The position numbers were made by a program, and so were the translations under genes. Below are positions 42,088 through 50,685 of a stretch of DNA of 64,000 bases, one piece after another. Below the pieces are notes generated by a model. The model made no database searches. It had not been told where the DNA came from and was given only the letters and a program-made list of their open reading frames with translations. Location: NCBI RefSeq assembly GCF_003591485.1, contig NZ_QZCF01000003.1:124001-188000 (forward strand), written 5' to 3'. How positions within the stretch are numbered: position 1 is the first letter of the stretch; each line of letters starts with the position of its first letter. The DNA comes from Paenibacillus sp. 1011MAR3C5 (GTDB lineage: Bacteria > Bacillota > Bacilli > Paenibacillales > Paenibacillaceae).

Positions 42088-43299
42088 ATGAACAACAAGG
42101 TGATGTCTCTCAGAAAAAGAATGACAGCCCTGCTTGCGGCTGTTGCTATGCTTGCCGTTTTGCTCCTGCCGAATCCAATATCGGCTGCTGACGTTGCATT
42201 TCTTGAACCACTGAACGAGACGAATCCAGGCATGTTCTACACTTCGGACGGCTGGGCCAACGGCGCCGACTTCGGCGTTGGATGGAAGGCGGCCAACCAG
42301 GAATTTTCGAATGGCATTATGGCATTGCGATTGGATAATGCGGGATGTCCCTCAGGCTGCTCAGGCAAGAACTATGCTTCGGCCGAATACGCCACGAATG
42401 TGAAGTATGGCTATGGCAGAGTGGAAGCGCGTATGAAAGCAGCGAAAGGCACCGGGCTTGTAACTAGCCTGTTTACGTATTCCGGTCAAGCGGCGGGCAC
42501 ATCCAATGACGAGATTGATATCGAAATTTTGGGCAAGGACACAACCAGGCTGGAGACGAACTATTTCACCAATGGCGTCGGCCATCACAGCACGATTATC
42601 GATTTGGGCTTCGATGCTTCACTTGATTTTCATGACTATGCCTTTGAATGGTCGCCGACTTACATCAAATGGTATGTAGACGGCGTGCTCGTGCATACGG
42701 AGAACGGTTCAAGAGGCGCGCTGCCGACCAGTCCCGGCCACATCATGGTTAATCTATGGTCGGGCTCGGGCCCGGCAGAGATATGGACGGGTAAGTTCAA
42801 CTATCCGGGAGCGCCGGTTCGAGCGTATTATGACTGGATCAAGTTCACGCCGGCAAGCGAGCTGCCAACGGACAATGGCACCGGCTTGACTGCTCAATAC
42901 TACGACAACATGAATTTCACATCCTTGAAGACGACAAGAGTGGATGCGACGGTGAACTTCAATTGGGGCTACGGAGCGCCGATTTCATCGATGGGCGCAG
43001 ACACCTTCTCCGTTCGATGGACGGGCAAAGTGAAGCCGCAGTATACAGGCAACTATACGTTCCATACGAGCACGGATGACGGCGTCCGATTATGGGTGAA
43101 CAATCAGCTTATTATCGATAAGTGGGTCGATCAGGCTGAGACCGAATGGTCAGGCTCCATCTATCTGACAGCCGGCCAGAAGTACGATATTAAGCTGGAG
43201 TTCTACGATAACACGGAGGACGCCATTGCCAAGCTATCCTGGTCATCGTCATCCCAATCGAAGCAAATTATTCCGCAAAGCAGGCTTTATCCGAGCTGA
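42088..43299 (+). CDS. Secreted GH16 beta-glucanase with C-terminal PA14 domain
   Basis: A 403-residue secreted enzyme, paralogous in its GH16 part to the preceding protein. Signal peptide about 1-33 (ISA-AD). Catalytic motif DEIDIE with Glu142 and Glu146 in EILGKDTTRLETNYFTNGV. It ends with a PA14 domain (about 260-403: GLTAQYYDNMNFTSLKTTRV, FHTSTDDGVRLWVNNQLIID), a sugar-binding beta-barrel. The pair shares catalytic specificity but differs in its targeting module. GAAAGAGGTG precedes the ATG; a GC-rich hairpin follows the stop. Confidence 0.9.
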   Translation: MNNKVMSLRKRMTALLAAVAMLAVLLLPNPISAADVAFLEPLNETNPGMFYTSDGWANGADFGVGWKAANQEFSNGIMALRLDNAGCPSGCSGKNYASAEYATNVKYGYGRVEARMKAAKGTGLVTSLFTYSGQAAGTSNDEIDIEILGKDTTRLETNYFTNGVGHHSTIIDLGFDASLDFHDYAFEWSPTYIKWYVDGVLVHTENGSRGALPTSPGHIMVNLWSGSGPAEIWTGKFNYPGAPVRAYYDWIKFTPASELPTDNGTGLTAQYYDNMNFTSLKTTRVDATVNFNWGYGAPISSMGADTFSVRWTGKVKPQYTGNYTFHTSTDDGVRLWVNNQLIIDKWVDQAETEWSGSIYLTAGQKYDIKLEFYDNTEDAIAKLSWSSSSQSKQIIPQSRLYPS

Positions 43300-43336
43300 T
43301 GAAGTGAAGTATATTCGCATCTGATTGTGTCATAAG

Positions 43337-43371
43337 GCTGTCCCGGTTCGATGTATCGAATCCGGGACAGC
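43337..43371 (+). terminator. Long hairpin after the GH16 pair (weak T run)
   Basis: GCTGTCCCGG-TTCGA-TGTA-TCGAA-T-CCGGGACAGC is a near-perfect stem. Only TGTTCCTGTT follows, so it may act as a processing or weak termination element. Confidence 0.5.
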
Positions 43372-43408
43372 TGTTCCTGTTAGAAGAGATAGAAACGGGG
43401 GGACTGCG

Positions 43409-44296
43409 ATGCCAGCTATTATGAGGGAAGAAGCGATTCCGAAGGAAAAAGTAATTTTGGACAAAAACTATCCGGTATTCGTCATCGATACCATCGGGGT
43501 TACGAATGTGTATCAGAAGCTGCATTGGCATGATGTGCTGGAGATTAATTATATTAAGTCCGGGACTGGCTATTATATGATCAACGGCCAGAAGTACGAG
43601 TTTCAGCAAGGAGATATTCTGCTGATCAACTCTAATGATTTGCATTGCGCCTACGAAAGCAAGGATCTGGTCATGACCGTCTTTACCTTTGATCCGACCT
43701 GGTTCGTCCGCAATTTGAGGTTTGATCCGGAGCTGCTCAGCCCGTTCCGGGATGTAGGCAAGTGCTTTTCGAATCTGATCGACCGCAAGCACCCGTCCAT
43801 GGACAAGCTGCGGAGCATTCTCAAGGAGCTTCAGCAGGAGCATGAGCAAGAGCGTCGCTCCTACGGATCAATCGTCTATTCACTGCTGCTCCGGTTTCTG
43901 GCAACAGTCAACCGGGAGTGCCGGGTGGACGGCGCTCTGCAGCAGGAGCCGAGCATCAGCGAGCAGCAGCTGGAGAAGATGCGTCAGGTCATTATGACGA
44001 TGGAGCTGAACTATGCCCACTCTTGGACGCTGGAGGAGCTCGCGTCCCTTGTCTATCTGAGCCCGTCTCGCTTTAGCGAAATTTTCAAGCGGGCCGTCGG
44101 TATGCCGCCGCTGCTGTACCTTATCCATATTCGGCTGGAGCAGGCAGTGGCGATGCTGGAGGGAGGCGGCATGAAGGTGACGGACATTGCCTTGGAATGC
44201 GGCTTTCGCTCACTTACCAACTTCAATCGGTTGTTCAAGAAGCATGTCGGCATGACGCCGAAGGCTTCGCGCAAGCAGCCTGTACAAAACCAGTGA
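43409..44296 (+). CDS. AraC-family regulator (cupin + AraC HTH), probable regulator of the GH16 genes
   Basis: A 295-residue regulator. An N-terminal cupin (residues about 30-90: QKLHWHDVLEINYIKSGTGY, FQQGDILLINSNDLHCAYES) has the His pattern of sugar-sensing AraC proteins. Two HTH motifs at the C-terminus (WTLEELASLVYLSPSRFSEI, MKVTDIALECGFRSLTNFNR, with GMTPKASR) follow. ATG 43409 has GGGGGG 6 nt upstream; the frame runs back to 43325 but without a site. Its position after the two glucanases suggests it responds to glucan-derived sugars. Confidence 0.85.
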   Translation: MPAIMREEAIPKEKVILDKNYPVFVIDTIGVTNVYQKLHWHDVLEINYIKSGTGYYMINGQKYEFQQGDILLINSNDLHCAYESKDLVMTVFTFDPTWFVRNLRFDPELLSPFRDVGKCFSNLIDRKHPSMDKLRSILKELQQEHEQERRSYGSIVYSLLLRFLATVNRECRVDGALQQEPSISEQQLEKMRQVIMTMELNYAHSWTLEELASLVYLSPSRFSEIFKRAVGMPPLLYLIHIRLEQAVAMLEGGGMKVTDIALECGFRSLTNFNRLFKKHVGMTPKASRKQPVQNQ

Positions 44297-44312
44297 TTTC
44301 CGCTGGTTTTTT
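44286..44312 (+). terminator. Terminator overlapping the end of the AraC gene
   Basis: AAAACCAG (44286-44293) pairs with CTGGTTTT, then TT. The stop codon TGA lies in the loop. Confidence 0.8.
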
Positions 44313-44349
44313 ATTTTGCCAAGCTATGCTTTGTTCAGCCCGCATTCAG

Positions 44350-44916
44350 TTATTCTTGCAAGCCGTGGCCTGAAGCTCTGCCATAATGATCGACAGAGAA
44401 TGCGAACAGCACCTTTACCATGAACAAGAGGGAGATCATCCGCATATAGGAAGTGTCGAACGGGAGCAGCGAGATAAGGCCAATGCCCAGAGACAGCAGT
44501 ACGCCTGCGATCCACGGCTGGGAGGGCTTGCCGACCTGCGCATTCACCAGAAAGGCGCCGCAGATTGTATAAGCCCAGACTCCAACTGAAAGCGGGGTAT
44601 CCGTTTGCAGCAGCCAAGCGATCGCGGGGAGATGGAGATGCACAGAGATGAAGATAAGCCGCTTCGCGCTGCGAACGGCATAGTAATTGCTGGTGGAAGC
44701 GGTGAAGTTGGCGATGCACCCGGCAAAAATATCAAAGATTAGCAGAAGCGCAAGGACGGTTCGCCATAGCACAGCTGGCCCTGTCAGCTCAGGAGAGGTC
44801 CAAGCTAATGCGGCTGTCAGCAGTCCGCCGCCCATCAGAATGGCGAGTACGGAACCCGGCGATTGCCTCTCCCCGAATACTTCGTGAAGAAAGGGCGGTA
44901 CGCGAAACGATCTCAT
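44350..44916 (-). CDS. Membrane protein, multipass, unrecognised
   Basis: A 188-residue protein with four to five hydrophobic segments (SPGSVLAILMGGGLLTAALA, LLLIFDIFAGCIANFTASTS and others) and a hydrophilic end. Nothing in it identifies a function. ATG 44916 is chosen because AAAGGAG precedes it on the minus strand; the longer frame to 45000 has no site. It is divergent from the TetR gene, making it a candidate target of that repressor through the dyad at 45036-45052. Confidence 0.65.
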   Translation of the reverse strand: MRSFRVPPFLHEVFGERQSPGSVLAILMGGGLLTAALAWTSPELTGPAVLWRTVLALLLIFDIFAGCIANFTASTSNYYAVRSAKRLIFISVHLHLPAIAWLLQTDTPLSVGVWAYTICGAFLVNAQVGKPSQPWIAGVLLSLGIGLISLLPFDTSYMRMISLLFMVKVLFAFSVDHYGRASGHGLQE

Positions 44917-45019
44917 CAAACGACACTCCTTTATAATTATGTAGTGAAATAATGGGAATACTACAAAACTTATTATAGGGAGAGACGCTTGGCGATGCAA
45001 TAGTTTTATACTTATTAGG

Positions 45020-45052
45020 TTGAGTTACTCTATTTCTTTAGGTAAACTAAAG
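45020..45052 (+). promoter_or_regulatory. Promoter and operator of the TetR gene
   Basis: TTGAGT (45020-45025), 17 bp, TAAACT (45043-45048). A perfect dyad CTTTAG-GTAAA-CTAAAG (45036-45052) covers the -10 box, a typical site for autorepression. Confidence 0.65.
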
Positions 45053-45065
45053 AAGAGGTGAAGCT

Positions 45066-45659
45066 ATGAATGGATTTGAACGCAGGAGGAATGGGAAGAT
45101 TGAGCAAATCTTTCAAGCTGCGAATCTATTATTCTCTCAGCACGGATACCAGAACGTAAGCGTTAATGAAGTGGCGGAGCAGGCGGGCGTATCTCCTGCG
45201 ACGATCTATAATTATTTTGGGACAAAGGAAAAGCTGGCGGCAGCTATGCTGCGTTATTGGATGGACAAGCAGCTTGATCGGTACCGGGATATCCTGGCGT
45301 CGGAGGAAACATTCCTGGAGAAGACAAAGCATATTATGACGCTTGAAGCCCGCAACGTGAAGGGCTTAACGGAAGAACTCAAGCAAGCTTCTTCCGCTGA
45401 GCGTGCCGGACTGGCGCTTGATATGGAGCGTTATGCAGAGGAGCAGCTCGCGGATTTTTTTCGGCAATATGTAGAGATTGGCAAGCAGGAAGGGTACATC
45501 CGCAAGGAGCAATCGGACGAAGGGATGGCAATGTACTTTGCTATGTACCAGAATGAGCTTGCCAGGCTGTGGGCGGAGCAGCAGGGCCGGGATATGGGCG
45601 CCTATATCGATCAGCTGGTCGGGATGTTTTTTTATGGATTGGTGGGGAAGCGGGCTTGA
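45066..45659 (+). CDS. TetR-family repressor
   Basis: A 197-residue regulator with the N-terminal TetR HTH: IEQIFQAANLLFSQHGYQNV, VNEVAEQAGVSPATIYNYFG and the TKEKLAAAML helix. The C-terminal ligand-binding helices are not diagnostic. AGAGGTG precedes the ATG. The dyad over its promoter and the divergent membrane protein gene suggest local control of itself and that protein. It faces the LysR gene tail to tail across a hairpin (about 45664-45688). Confidence 0.9.
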   Translation: MNGFERRRNGKIEQIFQAANLLFSQHGYQNVSVNEVAEQAGVSPATIYNYFGTKEKLAAAMLRYWMDKQLDRYRDILASEETFLEKTKHIMTLEARNVKGLTEELKQASSAERAGLALDMERYAEEQLADFFRQYVEIGKQEGYIRKEQSDEGMAMYFAMYQNELARLWAEQQGRDMGAYIDQLVGMFFYGLVGKRA

Positions 45660-45682
45660 TCGGAGCTGAATGAAACGTTCAT

Positions 45683-46588
45683 TCAGCTCTCTGAATCCGC
45701 CGACAGCAAGCATTCGATAAAGTGTTGGGCGCGCTTCGACAAGCGATGATCCTTCAGCCATAGAATGCCTACTTCGGATTGAAAGTCGGCATCGCGTATC
45801 GCCAGCATCGTCACAGCCTCCAGCGGGAATGATGAAAGCGTCGATTTCGGAAAGACGGTAGCCCCGATCCCGGCGGCGACGAGCGACATAATAATAGCAA
45901 CGCTGGAGCATTCGCATATGATTGTCGGCTCAATACCGTGACGTCTGAATTCATTGACCACCTGTTCATGCATGCGCGTAGTCTTGTCCGTCTTCAGCGT
46001 CAGCAGCGGATAGGTCGCAAGCTCCTCCATGCCGATGCTCTTGTCCTCCGACGCCGGTGCCCATGATGAAGGCATAAGCGCCACATAGGGATCGGACGGA
46101 AGCGGAAGAACTTCTATTTTTCCCGGCAAAATATTCGTTTCGAACGGAAGCCGCGAGATAACCAGCTCGACGGATCGTTTCTCCAGCAGCTGGCCCATAA
46201 TAAAGTGATCGCCTTCGGAAATTTTGAAGGTAACCTGGGGATAGGTCTCTCGCAGCAGCTGGATCGGCTTCGGCAGAATGGAGACGCAGGATACGACCGC
46301 CCCGATAGACAGGGTGCCCCGTACGCCGGATTCGATTTCTTTCACTTCCTTAATGGTCTCGTCAAGCTGCAGCAGCAGCTGTTCCGCGCGCTCCTTGAGC
46401 ATCTCTCCGGCAGCGGTCAGAGTCAGCTGCTTGCGGCTGCGCTCGAACAGCTGGGTGCCAAGCTCCTCCTCCATTAACATGAGCTGCCTGCTCAGGGGGG
46501 GCTGCTCCATATGCAGCAGCTTGGCTGCGCGTGTAATTTGCTTTTCCTGCGCGATAGCGAGGAAATATTTCAGTTGCCGAATGTCCAT
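45683..46588 (-). CDS. LysR-family regulator, divergent from ilvE
   Basis: A 301-residue LysR protein: N-terminal winged HTH (MDIRQLKYFLAIAQEKQITR, AAKLLHMEQPPLSRQLMLME) and a substrate-binding domain of the CysB/CbbR-like type (GVRGTLSIGAVVSCVSILPK). ATG 46588 has GGAG 9 nt upstream; an earlier in-frame ATG is too close. It is divergent from ilvE with a T-N11-A-type dyad between them, so it probably controls the aminotransferase, with a branched-chain 2-oxo acid or amino acid as a natural guess for its ligand. Confidence 0.9.
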   Translation of the reverse strand: MDIRQLKYFLAIAQEKQITRAAKLLHMEQPPLSRQLMLMEEELGTQLFERSRKQLTLTAAGEMLKERAEQLLLQLDETIKEVKEIESGVRGTLSIGAVVSCVSILPKPIQLLRETYPQVTFKISEGDHFIMGQLLEKRSVELVISRLPFETNILPGKIEVLPLPSDPYVALMPSSWAPASEDKSIGMEELATYPLLTLKTDKTTRMHEQVVNEFRRHGIEPTIICECSSVAIIMSLVAAGIGATVFPKSTLSSFPLEAVTMLAIRDADFQSEVGILWLKDHRLSKRAQHFIECLLSADSES

Positions 46589-46621
46589 CGCCATGCTCTC
46601 CTTTTTGAACGACCTTTTTCA

Positions 46622-46638
46622 CATACTTTAAAGGTATG
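46622..46638. promoter_or_regulatory. LysR-type dyad between the LysR gene and ilvE
   Basis: CATAC-TTTAAAG-GTATG is a perfect 5-bp dyad with T-N11-A inside, 34 bp from the LysR start codon and about 90 bp upstream of ilvE, as expected for an autoregulatory LysR site. Confidence 0.65.
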
Positions 46639-46725
46639 GATGATGAATAGTTTAGATATTTTATATATACCTCAGAAGATGATAGTATTCAATCACAATG
46701 TATCGAACGAAGGAGATGGATTCTC

Positions 46726-47826
46726 ATGACTGAAAGCCTATCGATAACCGTAGAAACGACTGCGCAGAAGAAAACAAAGCCGCCGCAGGATCAGCTTGGA
46801 TTCGGCATTCATTTCACCGATCATATGTTTATTATGGATTACAGCGTGGAGCGGGAGTGGCATAACGCACGCATCATTCCGTATCAGCCGCTTGTGCTGG
46901 ACCCTGCAGCGAAAGTGTTCCATTACGGACAAACGATCTTCGAAGGATTGAAAGCGTATAAAACAGCCGATGGCCGTATCCGCTTGTTTCGTCCGCGCGA
47001 CAACTTCGCCCGCATGAATCGCTCCAACGACCGCATGAGCGTGCCGGAGCTGGATATCGACACGGCTGTCGAGGCACTGGAGCGGCTGATCGAGGTCGAT
47101 GCCGACTGGATTCCGACTGAGCCGGGCACATCGCTGTATATCCGCCCTTACGTGATCGCTACGCAGGCGACGCTTGGTGTTGCGCCATCCGAGAACTACC
47201 AATTCATTATCATCATGTCTCCGGTCGGGGCTTACTATCCGGAAGGCATGAATCCCGTCAAAATCTACGTAGAGTCCCAGTATGTCCGCGCGATGGTCGG
47301 GGGAGTTGGTGAAGCGAAGACGGCCGGCAACTATGCCGCGGCCTTGAAGTCGCAGCAGATTGCGAAGGAGCAAGGCTATACGCAGGTGCTGTGGCTGGAC
47401 GGAGCAGAGCATAAGTATATTGAAGAGGTCGGCAGCATGAACGTGTTCTTCAAGATGGACGGGAAAGTCGTGACTCCGGCGCTGAACGGCAGTATTCTGG
47501 CAGGCATTACGCGCAGCTCCGTCATTCAGCTGTTGAAGCATTGGGGCATCACGGTGGAAGAAAGAAGATTGTCCATCGACGAGATCTATGAAGCGGCTCA
47601 GCAAGGCTTGCTGGAGGAGGCGTTCGGCACAGGAACGGCTGCCGTTATCTCTCCGATTGGCGAAGTGAACTGGGGAGGTCAGAAGCTGGTGATTGGCGAA
47701 GGCCGCACAGGCGAGCTGACGAACAAACTGTATGATACGCTTACCGGCATTCAGTACGGAACTGTGGAAGATCCGTTCGGCTGGACGCGTGAAGTAGGCG
47801 CTGGCAAGACTGAATCTGTGCGTTAA
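46726..47826 (+). CDS. ilvE: Branched-chain amino acid aminotransferase
   Basis: A 366-residue PLP enzyme of the class IV aminotransferases, interconverting leucine, isoleucine and valine with their 2-oxo acids. FHYGQTIFEGLKAYKTADGR opens the fold, and the PLP lysine lies in EAKTAGNYAAAL (about residue 210). LEEAFGTGTAAVISPIGEVN completes the site. The length fits the eukaryotic/Bacillus YwaA-like branch. AAGGAG precedes the ATG. Divergent LysR regulator upstream; the GDPD gene downstream is 79 bp away. Confidence 0.92.
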   Translation: MTESLSITVETTAQKKTKPPQDQLGFGIHFTDHMFIMDYSVEREWHNARIIPYQPLVLDPAAKVFHYGQTIFEGLKAYKTADGRIRLFRPRDNFARMNRSNDRMSVPELDIDTAVEALERLIEVDADWIPTEPGTSLYIRPYVIATQATLGVAPSENYQFIIIMSPVGAYYPEGMNPVKIYVESQYVRAMVGGVGEAKTAGNYAAALKSQQIAKEQGYTQVLWLDGAEHKYIEEVGSMNVFFKMDGKVVTPALNGSILAGITRSSVIQLLKHWGITVEERRLSIDEIYEAAQQGLLEEAFGTGTAAVISPIGEVNWGGQKLVIGEGRTGELTNKLYDTLTGIQYGTVEDPFGWTREVGAGKTESVR

Positions 47827-47905
47827 TGAAAAATGACTTCAAGGAGCGGCGGCTTGGAGGGTATAATGGGTGTGTAACCATCTTTTACAGATAGGATGAA
47901 TTCAC

Positions 47906-49678
47906 ATGCTCAGGTTGCTCGGCAGAAGCATTCGCGATTTCCGAACCTCATATACCAAGCTGCTGCTCTTTGAATATTTATATATGCTGCTTACGAGCGT
48001 CATTATTATTCCAGTGATTACGTTTATCTTCAACCGAATATTAACCGTAGTCGGCTCTGGCTCGCTGCTCAATAGCGAGGTATACCGGCTGGGCTACACC
48101 TACGAAGGAGTGCTCGGGCTTGTCATGATCGGCCTGGTTGCTTCTTTTGCGCTGTTCATCGAATTATGCGTCCTCGTCATTCTCGTTCAGCAACGCTATT
48201 TCGGCAAGCAGGTCAATATTGCGGATGCGCTCTTCACGACGCTGCGCCAGACGCCGAGATTGCTTGGCTTTGGTATTGTCCAGCTGCTTGTTTTTTTGCT
48301 GATCCTAATCCCCTTTATCGATTCGCCGTTATCGGCTTCTTTCTATGCCTTGTTTAATTTTCCGATCTTTATGCAAAGCAGGGTGCTAGACGCCTCCTAC
48401 ACGATGACGATTGTCTATGTCCTGCTTATGTTAGTTGTGCTTTACACCGTGCTGCGCTGGATATTCGTGCTCCATTATATCATGCTGGAGGGCAAGTCCA
48501 TCACCGAAGCGATCCGCAGCAGTCAAGCTTTGACGAGGGGGAGAAGGCTTCAGCTTTTCTTCTGGCTATTCGTGCTGAATGCGGTCGTATTCGGCACCGG
48601 TTTTTTGGCCATTTCGTCACTTTCCTATTTGCCGGCGTGGATGGATATGAACGTGCTTAAGGCTTTTACGAACCATTATTCTTTGACGCTGTCCACCATT
48701 CTGACTTATATGTTCGCGCTATTGCTAATGCCGGTCAATATTATTTTCTTGACTCGCCTGTTCTATTATTTCGGAATTACAAGAGGCGAGAAGCCGAGGG
48801 ATCATCTGCATATCTATCGGAGCAGGCTGGGCAGGCTGGAGCAGAGATTCGCCGCCTTCCTGAAGGGGAGAAAACGGACGAGCCTGCTCTATGCATCCAT
48901 CGCGGTCATCTATATCGGACTGGCTGTATTTGTGGGCATTAGGGCCAATGACAGTCTCGTCTACGCAAAGTGGAACGTGCTGATCTCGGCACATCGCGGC
49001 GACGCGGAGAGCGCCCCGGAAAACTCCATTCCATCCATTCAAGCCGCGATTGACAAAGGCATTCAATCGGTAGAGCTTGATGTTCAATTGACCAAAGACG
49101 GCATAGCCGTGCTGCATCATGATTACAACCTGCGCCGTATGGCCGGCGTCCAGGAGCGAGTGTCCGACCTGACCTATGAGGAGCTAAGCCGGCTGGCCAT
49201 CGGGCAGGATGAGAATATGGAATCGATTCCTATTCCTACCCTGGCCTACGCGCTGGCAGAAGCGCAGGGCCGCATCAAGCTGCTGCTGGATCTGAAGCCG
49301 TATGGGCCTGGCGACGACCTGGTCAGGGAGGTTGTCAGTCTGATCCAGGCTTATGGCATGGAGCAGGAGGTTTATATCCAATCCTTCGACAGCTACTCGC
49401 TGAAGCAGATTCGGGAGCTGGAGCCGAATATCAAGATCGGCCAGATCTTATATTTTGCGCTGGGCAATCTGTCCGCGCTGGATGTGGACTTCTATACGAT
49501 CGAGCAAGTGATGCTGACGGATCAACTGGTGAAGCAGGCACATGCCGCCGGCCGGGAGGTGTGGGTATGGACAGTCAATACGAGGCGCAATATGAAGGAA
49601 GTGCTGAAATTCCAAATTGACGGCATCATTACCGACTATCCGGTGCTGGCGCAGTCGATGGTGGAGTTGAATTTGTAG
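47906..49678 (+). CDS. Membrane-anchored glycerophosphodiester phosphodiesterase
   Basis: A 590-residue protein with two parts. Residues 1-340 form a multipass membrane domain of about seven to eight helices (glycerophosphoryl diester phosphodiesterase membrane domain). Residues about 355-585 are the GDPD catalytic domain with HRGDAESAPENS, VELDVQLTKDGIAVLHHDYN and the closing VWVWTVNTRRNMKEVLKFQI, and the metal-binding His, Glu and Asp in place. It hydrolyses glycerophosphodiesters from phospholipid or teichoic acid turnover outside the membrane. Start ATG 47906 follows AGGATG. Ends before a terminator. Confidence 0.92.
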   Translation: MLRLLGRSIRDFRTSYTKLLLFEYLYMLLTSVIIIPVITFIFNRILTVVGSGSLLNSEVYRLGYTYEGVLGLVMIGLVASFALFIELCVLVILVQQRYFGKQVNIADALFTTLRQTPRLLGFGIVQLLVFLLILIPFIDSPLSASFYALFNFPIFMQSRVLDASYTMTIVYVLLMLVVLYTVLRWIFVLHYIMLEGKSITEAIRSSQALTRGRRLQLFFWLFVLNAVVFGTGFLAISSLSYLPAWMDMNVLKAFTNHYSLTLSTILTYMFALLLMPVNIIFLTRLFYYFGITRGEKPRDHLHIYRSRLGRLEQRFAAFLKGRKRTSLLYASIAVIYIGLAVFVGIRANDSLVYAKWNVLISAHRGDAESAPENSIPSIQAAIDKGIQSVELDVQLTKDGIAVLHHDYNLRRMAGVQERVSDLTYEELSRLAIGQDENMESIPIPTLAYALAEAQGRIKLLLDLKPYGPGDDLVREVVSLIQAYGMEQEVYIQSFDSYSLKQIRELEPNIKIGQILYFALGNLSALDVDFYTIEQVMLTDQLVKQAHAAGREVWVWTVNTRRNMKEVLKFQIDGIITDYPVLAQSMVELNL

Positions 49679-49702
49679 GAGATGCCTTGCTAGAGTATAT
49701 GA

Positions 49703-49739
49703 AAAGGTCGCCGCTCCAGCTATGGTGCGGCGTCTTTTT
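49703..49739 (+). terminator. Terminator of the GDPD gene
   Basis: AAAAGGTCGCCGC and GCGGCGTCTTTTT pair around TCCAGCTATGGT. Confidence 0.75.
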
Positions 49740-49779
49740 GTACACAGCGTGTTGAATACGGGGCTTGCAATTAGCCGGA

Positions 49780-50622
49780 TTAGAAATCAAAGTTGTCCGG
49801 GTCCGGTCCAACGCGGCGATTCTCGTTCAGTGCGTCAATGCGAGCCATGTCTTCCGTGCTCAGCTCGAAATCGAAGATGGAGGCATTCTCAATAATGCGA
49901 TGTTCCTTGACCGATTTCGGGATGGTGACAATGCCATGCTGCACATCCCAACGCAGAATTACTTGCGCGACGGACTTGCCGTATTTCGCTCCGATCTCCA
50001 TCAATACCTCGTTATCGAGCAGCTCGCCTTGCATAAGCGGCGACCAGGCCTCCAGCTGAATGTCATTCTCTCTTGTGAAGCTCAGCAGCTCCTTCTGTGT
50101 CAGGCGCGGATGAAGCTCCACTTGATTGACCATCGGTTTAATCTTCGCATCCGCCATCACATCCTGGAGGTGATGAATTTGGAAGTTGCTGACGCCAATC
50201 GCCTTCACTTTGCCGGCTTCATACAAGTGCTCCAGCGCGCGCCACGCATCTTTATATTTTCCATTCACCGGCCAGTGAATGAGGTAGAGATCGAGATACT
50301 CAAGTCTCAGCTTTTGCAGGCTTGTCTCATAAGCGGCCAAAGTTGCCTCATACCCCAAATCCGAATTCCATACTTTGGATGTGACAAAGATATCTTCTCT
50401 CGACAGATTATTCTCCGCCAGCGCTTCGCGGATGCCTTGGCCTACGGTTTGTTCGTTGCCGTAGATTGCCGCGGTATCGATGCTGCGGTAGCCATTGGCG
50501 ATCGCAGCTTTCACCGCTTCAACGACAGTCGGTCCTTCCTCAACCTTGAATACGCCGAGTCCCAGCCCCGGCATAGTTACGCCATTGTGCAATGTTACGG
50601 TATCCTGCAAATGTTTCATCAT
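49780..50622 (-). CDS. Aldo/keto reductase
   Basis: A 280-residue AKR5-type reductase. GYRSIDTAAIYGNEQTVGQG carries the catalytic Asp and Tyr. FVTSKVWNSDLGYEATLAAY, YLDLYLIHWPVNGKYKDAWR (His) and VKAIGVSNFQIHHLQDVM are further family motifs. It reduces aldehydes or ketones with NADPH; many relatives detoxify methylglyoxal. GGAGG precedes the ATG on the minus strand. Separated by 63 bp from the MFS gene in the same orientation; the HxlR protein beyond may control both. Confidence 0.92.
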   Translation of the reverse strand: MMKHLQDTVTLHNGVTMPGLGLGVFKVEEGPTVVEAVKAAIANGYRSIDTAAIYGNEQTVGQGIREALAENNLSREDIFVTSKVWNSDLGYEATLAAYETSLQKLRLEYLDLYLIHWPVNGKYKDAWRALEHLYEAGKVKAIGVSNFQIHHLQDVMADAKIKPMVNQVELHPRLTQKELLSFTRENDIQLEAWSPLMQGELLDNEVLMEIGAKYGKSVAQVILRWDVQHGIVTIPKSVKEHRIIENASIFDFELSTEDMARIDALNENRRVGPDPDNFDF

Positions 50623-50685
50623 GATGATATTCCTCCAGTAAGTTGTATGGGTTAAAGTAAATGAATAGACGATGTGCGAAGCTAC

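Noticed and set aside
49765..50655. Open frame of 296 codons on the plus strand
   Set aside because: Exactly antisense to the aldo/keto reductase; composition is that of a complementary shadow.
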